A DNA stretch of 64,000 nt from Apiospora phragmitis (lineage: Eukaryota; Ascomycota; Sordariomycetes; Amphisphaeriales; Apiosporaceae): contig JAQQWL010000002.1 of the NCBI GenBank assembly GCA_038363925.1, forward strand, positions 1,922,001 to 1,986,000, in the 5' to 3' direction. Below the pieces are notes generated by a model. That model was not told the DNA's origin. It was given only the letters and a program-made list of their open reading frames with translations, and did not search any database. The position numbers were made by a program, and so were the translations under genes. This document shows, piece by piece, positions 56,132 through 64,000 of the stretch (position 1 is the first letter of the stretch; each line of letters begins with the position of its first letter).

Positions 56132-59100
56132 GGTAAGTAAGTATGCAAGGCCGCTCTCAAGTGATTCGTTTGTCGATCAAAAAGAATAGTTAGAGCTAGC
56201 AATGGGTATATGATCGGAGAGTGGTCTCAGAGGCGATATCTCGGGGACGTGGTGGTGTATTTCAATGTAGCGGAATTTTTGGTCCGAGGATCTGTGTCTG
56301 GACCCGGTGCATACATATGTAAGCAAGCAACGAACTTGATGCAAACCGATAGCTAGTTGGAAAAAGGGTACTTGAAGCTAAGTATATATGACAATAGCAA
56401 TGACATGGCACGGAATCCGAGGCGGAGATTGGATATAAGGTGCGCAGGACGCAAAGGGTTGGGATCGATGTCGTTAGCAGGTCAGGTAGGGTAGGTCGCC
56501 AGGATGATTAAGGATCGAAGGTTAGGTCGGTTCACAAAGAGATGGCACAGTCCACTTTCCTTCGGCGGGTGCCTAAGCCCCTGCACAAAATCTCCCTGTC
56601 AGCCTGTTTTGCCCCATATCGACTCCGTAGCCCATGAAAAAAGACCCCTGTTCGTTGCTTTCCTCGTCCCCCCGGCCCCTCCCCCCCGGTCCCCTGCCCC
56701 CAAAGCCAAGCCCCGCTTATGCAATTCAGACAAGGACAAGGGAGCAGTGAAGAAGCATCAAACTCCATTTGAAGTACGTACGTGCAGAGTCCCATTCCGC
56801 CAGTTTGAAAGTGACAAGAAATGGGCTCCCGATCTGGAAGTATGTAGCTTCCAGTTTTGATATACCCCTCCCCTTCTCCTTGTTTTGCGCCGCATTCTCG
56901 TAGTCTGCCTTATTTGCCGCGGTGGGTGGGCAAGTAGGGTACCAAATCAAGCACAGATGTGCTGGACCTAGCCATTGGCGGATTTCCACTGCCACTGGAT
57001 GCTGTACGACCCCGGGAGCCACGCTTCCCCTTTCCTTGGAGGACTCTATTTCTCTCTTTCCCAGATTGAGTGTCTTGCGCGTTTCCGTCTCGCCAGTCAT
57101 AGATACAGGGATGCAGCTCAGTCGACTCGTTCGGAGTTCAATACCTGTATAGCCTTTGCATACATAATCGTTCATCACATGCCCAGCGGCCTTAATTAGA
57201 TCATGACGGGAACTCCCTTCATCCACAATAGGGTCTATCTAGAGTTCCCCATCAATAAGCGGCACGATCAAACACGATTTTCCTTTCGAGCCGTGCCTCT
57301 CTGATCGTGCCTCACCAAGCCCAGTGCTCGATTTCGGGTGCAAGTAGCCTTGTGGTGATCCGGAGGAACTACCTAGTCTTGATGTGGGCTTTGGGGGAGC
57401 TGTACCCGGTTATCTCCGCCTCCGGATTGGCTCGGAGGAACTAGGGGTCCAGTTCAAGCTGCTGTCTATCTATACGAAATTGCCCTCTTGGGCCTAGTCA
57501 GGCTTATCACGGGCCACTAAGTAGTATAGCCATCTTTAAGGTTTCACAAACAAGCGACCCGCCCAATAAGAATTCGAACAAGCGACCCGCGCTTAAAACC
57601 GTCGTTAGTCTCGCAGAAGCAGGTAACCATTTTGGTCTAATCTGGCTGCTGCTGCGACTGCCTATCCTGTTCTACCACCGGTTCTCGGCTCGCTGCTGGC
57701 AACATGAGTCGACTTGAGTCTTCGGGGTAACGTCTGGTTCCATTTTCCAAAGCCGAACGTATGCCGAGCGAAAGTCGAACGAGAACCGTCCTGGACGAAT
57801 CCCATCAAGCTGTCTTGTCTCTCATCAGCCAATCATAGCCTCGAAAGAGATACCCTGCTTTCTGACATGCTTCTACACCGTGCCAAGCCGACGAGAATAG
57901 ACACCTCTGGCAAGGTTGATAGCGTGGCAGAGTAGCATTCTTTAGAACCAACAGAAGACTCAATCTCACTTCACGCTGCGTGATCTGGTACCAAAGTACG
58001 TGACTTGTACTTGACTGCGAGACACTTGTAGCCCTTTCAACCTCCCCGGATGCCAGTCGCATAACTCACTGTCTAATCTGCCCTGGTGGGCTGCACCCTT
58101 CACCTTTCCCCCGGCTCTTCTGCTGCTTGGCTGATGCTTGGCAAGTCCATAGCCACGTGTTTGCACCGGTCTACCACTGGCCGATGATGACATCTCGGAT
58201 TTACCAAAGTAAGCTCAAGAGCGCGGGGGTGATGTGCCTTGTGGTTGGTGTGCTTAACCTCGTGGCTATGCATGTAAGTACCTAGCTAAGCGACCAGATG
58301 GCAGGCAGTGAGAGAGGAACATCTTGAAATTATTTGACTGACGTCACGCAGAGAGTTCCCGCATACTTCCCACACTTCTGATGCATCTGCCGTAGCTCCG
58401 GAGGGCGACTCTTTCGCGATAGCCCTATGTATGGACCCGTACAGTTAGCCCACATCTATGAATACTTCCTCCCACCTTTGGAATAATTTATTTTGGCTCA
58501 TGTCATGCCTCCCCAGACCAGACGTCGACCCAAGATTGTATTGCCGGTTCTTCTTGATTGGTAAATACCTGCCAACATGCTAAGCTCTACAGAGGCGCTG
58601 TGCCATGGCGAGACCGTCCGCCCTATGTGACAGTAGGGCTGGTTGCTGTATGTTTGCGGCGTAGTCCCCAACTCGTGTTCGAAGTCTCATGATCCTTTCG
58701 TCGGCTCATCGAATCATCCACCGGAGACTGTCCATTCTTGGGGGGCGAATAAAGGACGAAAAGAGGACGAAAAAAGGCCGCCCTCATATAGTGTACGTAC
58801 CTGCACCCTGCAGCTGGCGTACCAACGGCCGGCGGTGGCCCAGTAAAAAGTCCCTAAGGCCACCAAGGACGGACCAGGGGGGAAAGACCGGAGCAGGGGA
58901 CGGCTACTATCCCTGAGTAGATGGTGCGCGCACCAAGCCCCGGATGCTGGGGTGTGGGCTCCCTATCAAAATGTCGGCTTTTTCTCGCGACCAAGCCATT
59001 GATGGCCTTCCTTGCCGCGTTCACACGGGACAGCGAATGGCTCTCTCCACATGACATTGTCCACATTATCAATAGGAACAGCTCACTTGATTGCTTGCTT

Positions 59101-62100
59101 GAGTACTCCCCACCAGATGCAATCTTGGCAACCATCGCACTGTGATTCGTCGGCTTGTGAAGACTGCCCAAAGTTGCTTAGCGTGATTGCCCTTCTCGAA
59201 TATATTTTGAAGGCCAGGGCGTGATGCTTTGATCTGGGGGCCCAAGACTGGCCTGGCTGCCCATTCTACTTCTGGTCTTGGCTGCATTAGCTTTCCTTTC
59301 CCACCCAGAAACCCTTGGCGACGTGATGTGCCTTTCATGCGCCATCTACAGTAGCCCAGCTGACGAATCTCGGCTACTATTTCAGGCATTTGTAATCTGT
59401 AGTTGCAGCAAGGTATGCCTGTGTGTATGTGTCTGACGCGGGGGTGGTGATGGTGGTGGTTACACAGACCTGACCTGTGCTTTATTTCCGCGCGCGAGTT
59501 GAGAGATACTAACCCGACGCACTGGGCACACTGTGGTATGGTGTCATTATCATGCTTTGTTCTTTACTTGGCGAGGGACTCACTCAATCGTGCCTGCCTG
59601 CCAATTTGGGCGGGCTTGAAGGACGTCCGATGATGATGCAGTGTCCTTTGCGACTCAGGATCCCGAGCGCCATCGAAGATGGATGGGCGCGGCACCTGGC
59701 AACCGCGTGGCGCGGAATCCTCCATCCTGCGACTATCAAGGGTTCTAGAAATCTGATTGAGTTGAAGCTATGCCTTTTCTGGCACGCTGCTTGTAGTCAA
59801 TTGCAACGACGCCCGCCACGACTCTGTCAACTGTCGGGGCGTGCTTATTTCCATGCAGAGTCTCGGGGTGTTCGTGGGTGTAGCCAAAGTCCGGCCTGCC
59901 AGCGCCTACGTCAGCCTGCAACGTATCACCGCCCTAGACGTAGGAAGGAAGCCTAGATGCAACAACAGAAACTTCTGTGCCGCACAGGTATTGTCCTTTC
60001 ATCGACTACTATTCGATGCCGAGTCAGCCTAGCTGAAACGAGACTCATAATGAACGGGCTACGCGTACCGTACATCTATTGCATGATGACGATGAGGATG
60101 GTAATGATGATGGTTCTCATTGTTTATCGATGATCCTTACCCCCACAAGGGGTGGCAGAGTGCTAGACCCTCGAGATCCCATGAGGCAGACTCGAAAGAC
60201 ATAGTAGTCGGTTGTGGTGGTGGGAGCGTGCGTAATAGGGGTTTGATTGCATCACTACCGTAGGTTTGCGTGGCATTGAATCGAAGTTATTGACAAGGAA
60301 AAAAATCCGCCTGACACAGATAATACGACGTGAAGGCAGTGGGTGCCTCTCGTCGGGTCCAGATTCTGGGCTTTGCCTAGCATTGCCCCGATGCTTGGAA
60401 ATCACTTGGTCAGTAAAACGCAAATGACGCATAACAAACCGCGTCGAAAGGGGGGTTTCAGACAAATACAGTGTGTAGGAAGCATTGTGGAAGGACAGTC
60501 AGGGGCCTGGTAGCTAGGGGTATCACTCCCAACTGGCTTCTACTTAGTTGCTAAACTTGATCAGGTCGACAGTGGGATGGCTCCTGCTGAGTTGAAAACA
60601 AGAACACGCATATGCACACAACGAGTATTGGGTACATATTTCTTGAGTTAATTCCCTCTGTGAGTAATCAGCTCGCTGCGTTTTTCTTCATCGTCTTTTT
60701 CTTACTAATCACCCGGTGAGTGGATGAGCCCCTTGATGGAAGCGAGGTGAAGCGGATAAAGCCCAAATCTGCAACAGGGCTCGCACTAAATTGTCACTTA
60801 CACCAGTACAGATTGTGACTGGCCAGGGACCGTCAAATGATTGGCTAGGATGCGAAGCGACCCGTTCAGCAGGCTCTCTTGAAATAAGGTACTGACTCAC
60901 CTGTCCGGACTCTGCAGGTACCGTATACACCAGGCGAGGCGTCGATACGTTTCTTCTTTCAGCCCTACTACCTTTTGGGGTAAGCGGCTCCTATTTTTGC
61001 AAGTCTTTGGTTTCCATTGCCAGGCTGCCCAGGTTGGCATGGAATCGAAGCTAACAAAGAACAAGCCGTTTCCTTTGATTACCCAGGTAGGCAGGTGCTA
61101 ATCAATGGGGACCAACGACGTGGACGTCCGCCTCCTTTCCAAGGGTTCTCCAACTTCCAACCAGACAGATGCTGGGCAGTAATGACGACGGATCCCACTA
61201 AGTGACTCAAGATACCTTGCAGTCGCCTCTCCCCGGTTCAGAGGTTGCTCGCCCCAGCAGGGCTATTCAGAAACAGAACTCTAGCAGATTACTTTTAGTA
61301 GCCCATAGAGCTCTTTACTAAGCGCCCCCACTCACAACGGTCAATATGAAGAGGGTCTTCGATTTCCCTGGTCGAGAAATAAACAAAGACAAGTTGTGCC
61401 GGCAGCCCGTGCGGTTCAGGGGCTGGTTCCTCCGGAGTTGTGGGTCCGGACGGTATCTCCAGGAAAGCCTTGCCCCTGCCATCTTCTACAGGATCTTGAC
61501 GTAGTGGACATTACCATTACTGCACGGATCGTGGGGAGTGGATAGACGCTGTTAATAAGCGCGGCCGTCGCTAGATGAGGCAGTGGTTCTCAAGCGGGGA
61601 GGAGGTCATTATTACACATCTACCCATGCCTCATGCGCGGTTCTTTCTTCACTTCGATTCAACGCTAAGTCAAACCACCAGAAACGAAAAGTGGTAGATC
61701 CACTACTGCTGCCACGTTAAGCCGTACGGTCACGAAGGTGAATATCGGGGAGATTGCAACCTACTACTAGTAGTACTACTACTACAGAGGAAGTCGAACG
61801 GGGCTCACCAAGGCAGCCAGCCCCTGACAGGAGAGAGCCTGAAATGATACTCAGCTCTCCAATATCGTCGATGCCCGCTATGTTACATAATTCTATACCA
61901 CAGTACCTAGCAGCCAGTTGCTCCAAGATTCCGCGCCTTAGTTGCCGCAGCAGCCCTAAATAGATCCCCATGGTGGAGAGCAAACTTCCTCTCTATGGCT
62001 CTTGCATCGGCCCTGCACGATATGCCACCACTGCAGCCCGCAAGCGTGGGATTCCATTTCTGCGCTACACCGGAGGCACTAGCAGGTAACCACATGGAGA

Positions 62101-64000
62101 TGCTAAGAATAGACGTGGTCTAATAATAACATCGACTACAGGCTTCAAGCCTCTTGCATGTGCTTGCAACCAAGTCGCCTCCCCTCTGTCCCACCCCTCC
62201 AGGCGTGTCTATCAAGAATGAATCGTAGCTGAGAAAACGACGAAGACCTAGAAAGGAAGCTTGATTACGTACAGTGACTTGTTTCCATCGTACGACTCCT
62301 TTGTTATTGGAATGCGGGGGAAATTTCCTGAAACTTGCATCTCAACCCCCTAAAGATAAAGGTTGTCTATCTATCATTCTCGGTTGGGGAAATTATCTAG
62401 ATACAATCATCTCAATTGTGTGCTTTTTGTTCCTTCTGGCTGTGAATACCTTCGGATGAAAGCCAAACTGCAACTAGAATAAGATGAAGCCCGTGTGTCA
62501 TTGCACGCATTGCTTATGTTTGGATAGGGGCAATATGAATAGTGTATGTATTAGTGGAACTCAACATCCCCTATCCCTTTCTATCGTCTTCTTCATCAGA
62601 CGGATCGCCTGCCGGGGCCTCGGAGCTCTTGTCACGTACGATGTAAGGGCGTTGTTACTGCAAGAGGCTCTATTTCGATTTGTGACGGATGGTCGATCGT
62701 GACGTTCGGGCGAGACAAGGGGACAGGTTAGTTGTGTTGGAATCGAACCAACGACGGTACCAAAGGAGGCCGTGTGCGGTACAATACCTGGAAGGGCAAG
62801 ACAGAGTCCTAGATCGGAAGTGATGAAGCTTCATTGTGGTCAGTCGTATGGCATAAGATGCGCTTCGGGTTTGACGTCATTCATCTAGCGAATACAACGC
62901 CTATGAGACAAGAGGAACATTCGTCACTTAGGGGAGCCCACCCACCCAGAGGTTGGTTGGACACCCACATGTGCACTCTTCAAAAAGTATTCTGATGCGT
63001 TGATATCGGTCGAGAAGGCACTTTTATAACTTCCCTTTATGGTTGTGAAGGCCTGGTAAGGTACGGCCAGTATCAAGCTCGAGGCAGCGTGGCGCTGTCG
63101 ACCACGTGGACACAGTCTAGCAGGATGGAAGTAATCAACCCGGAAAAGTAGCAGCCAGGTGACTGACTAAGATGGGCGGGGGAGCGACGAATACGCGTTG
63201 GCAGAAATCTGGGCCGCCTTCTTGTTACGGAGGATCGAGGGGAATGAATCAAGCCTTATTACTCAGGCCATTGCTGTCGGGAGATATCCCACGGAGGGAT
63301 TCCCTACGCCACAGCGTTCCAGATTGGGTTGCTAACGGGCACGGGCGAGACCTCAAAAAAAAAACCGATCTTAGAATATAAATAAGCCGCCCATGACGGC
63401 GCGGGGTTGTTGACTATCTACCTAGCTTCCTTGCACGCGACGCAGTGGTCTCGTGTAGGACATCATATAAGCGAAGAAAGCCTCACGGCGAAACGCACTC
63501 GGGAGTACCCGTCATACCACAACCTTGTCTCATCTCAAGCCACAAGAAACGCCGGTTCTGCGAGCCCAGAGCGGGACCTCACATGCTCTGCGACAGCACA
63601 CACGTCTACGAAGGGTATATATACGAGAAACACTCAAAGGGACGTAGGAAAGTGGTACAAAAGAAGAAAATGCCCAAAGGCCCAGAAAGAAGATGAGCTG
63701 GAGTCAGCTCGCGACCGGTAGCCTAGAAGCCTCGTTGTCCAAAAGATCCGGCCATAGTAAAGGAAAGGAGCGGAGGACAATCAAGGCGGAAACGGCACAC
63801 TTCACGCTTCGAGTTCCTATCTCCGTGGCGTAGCTGCGATGAGATTAGTATCCATACAAGTCCATGTCGAAGCACCAAGTGCCGCGAGGGCATCCTGGGG
63901 TCAGCAGTACTTACCATTGACCATCTGTCTCTGCTTGTTGAGCCAGCTCTTAGGAGCATCACCACGTCGCTGCAAGACGACATGGTTGCTCTGCAAGCGA
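56132..64000. other. Very long gene-free stretch
   Basis: 7.9 kb upstream of the Zn2Cys6 gene. Frames up to about 165 codons exist but none has a recognisable domain, signal peptide or consistent splicing. Small items seen: a direct repeat ACAAGCGACCCGC at 57550 and 57578, a C-rich block at about 56670-56700, a TAC/TAG microsatellite at 61761-61786, and a transfer-RNA-like T-arm without the rest of a tRNA at 62736-62752. No transposon relic or telomere repeat was recognised. Confidence 0.5.

Noticed and set aside
56726..57226. Minus-strand frame of 166 codons
   Set aside because: No domain, no signal peptide and low-complexity stretches; nothing supports expression.
60163..60465. Minus-strand frame of 100 codons
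   Set aside because: Looks protein-like in places but has no recognisable family, promoter or splicing.
62736..62752. Transfer-RNA T-arm (minus strand GTTGG-TTCGATT-CCAAC)
   Set aside because: The stem and B-box-like loop are good, but no matching acceptor strand, D-arm or anticodon arm could be placed upstream.
1..64000. CRISPR array, insertion sequence, rRNA gene or prophage
   Set aside because: No spaced direct repeats, transposase motifs, rRNA or phage genes were seen; gene structure is fungal.

Overview
The window looks like a piece of a filamentous ascomycete genome (Pezizomycotina, most like a Sordariomycete). The signs are short GT-AG introns of about 50-110 bp, a HET-domain gene, a Zn2Cys6 regulator, DUF3431, 2EXR and aspzincin-like families, expanded SDR genes and long gene-poor spacers. 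No bacterial, viral or intact transposon genes were recognised.

Layout. 0-4 kb: broken minus-strand coding remnants, namely a membrane protein with a cysteine cluster running off the left edge, a repeated membrane segment and an RBR ubiquitin-ligase-like piece. 5.8-6.1 kb: two tandem repeat arrays in gene-free DNA. 8-9.5 kb: a kinase-like gene with two apparent frameshifts. 10.3-11.4 kb: a DUF3431 protein. 12.7-16.5 kb: a P450 N-terminal remnant, an intact SDR and a divergent SDR lacking its N-terminus. 17-23.2 kb: a chromatin protein (JmjC plus CDCA7-type zinc finger plus AT-hooks) divergent from coq2. 25.4-27.7 kb: a coiled-coil protein divergent from ribosomal protein S23. 29-41.3 kb: a small secreted cysteine-rich protein, two paralogous small membrane proteins, a cysteine-rich chitinase-tail-like protein, an aspzincin-like metalloprotease, a membrane coiled-coil protein, a 2EXR protein and a GT32 mannosyltransferase. 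42-46.8 kb: a HET protein and an FAD monooxygenase. 50.4-51.5 kb: a secreted PEBP-like protein. 53.9-56.1 kb: a Zn2Cys6 transcription factor whose six exons could be resolved, one of them 14 nt long. 56.1-64 kb: no gene seen.

Housekeeping functions (ubiquinone synthesis, translation, sphingolipid mannosylation, chromatin) alternate with accessory, fast-evolving ones (HET, secreted proteins, decayed SDR/P450/DUF3431 genes). No co-functioning operon-like system is evident. The chromatin protein is the most unusual architecture.

A striking pattern is that many otherwise well-conserved coding regions, including the essential RPS23 and the JmjC gene, are interrupted by single-base shifts, often in homopolymers. 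This suggests indel errors in the underlying assembly, mixed with genuine pseudogenes. All exon models were made by eye from splice consensus and reading phase.
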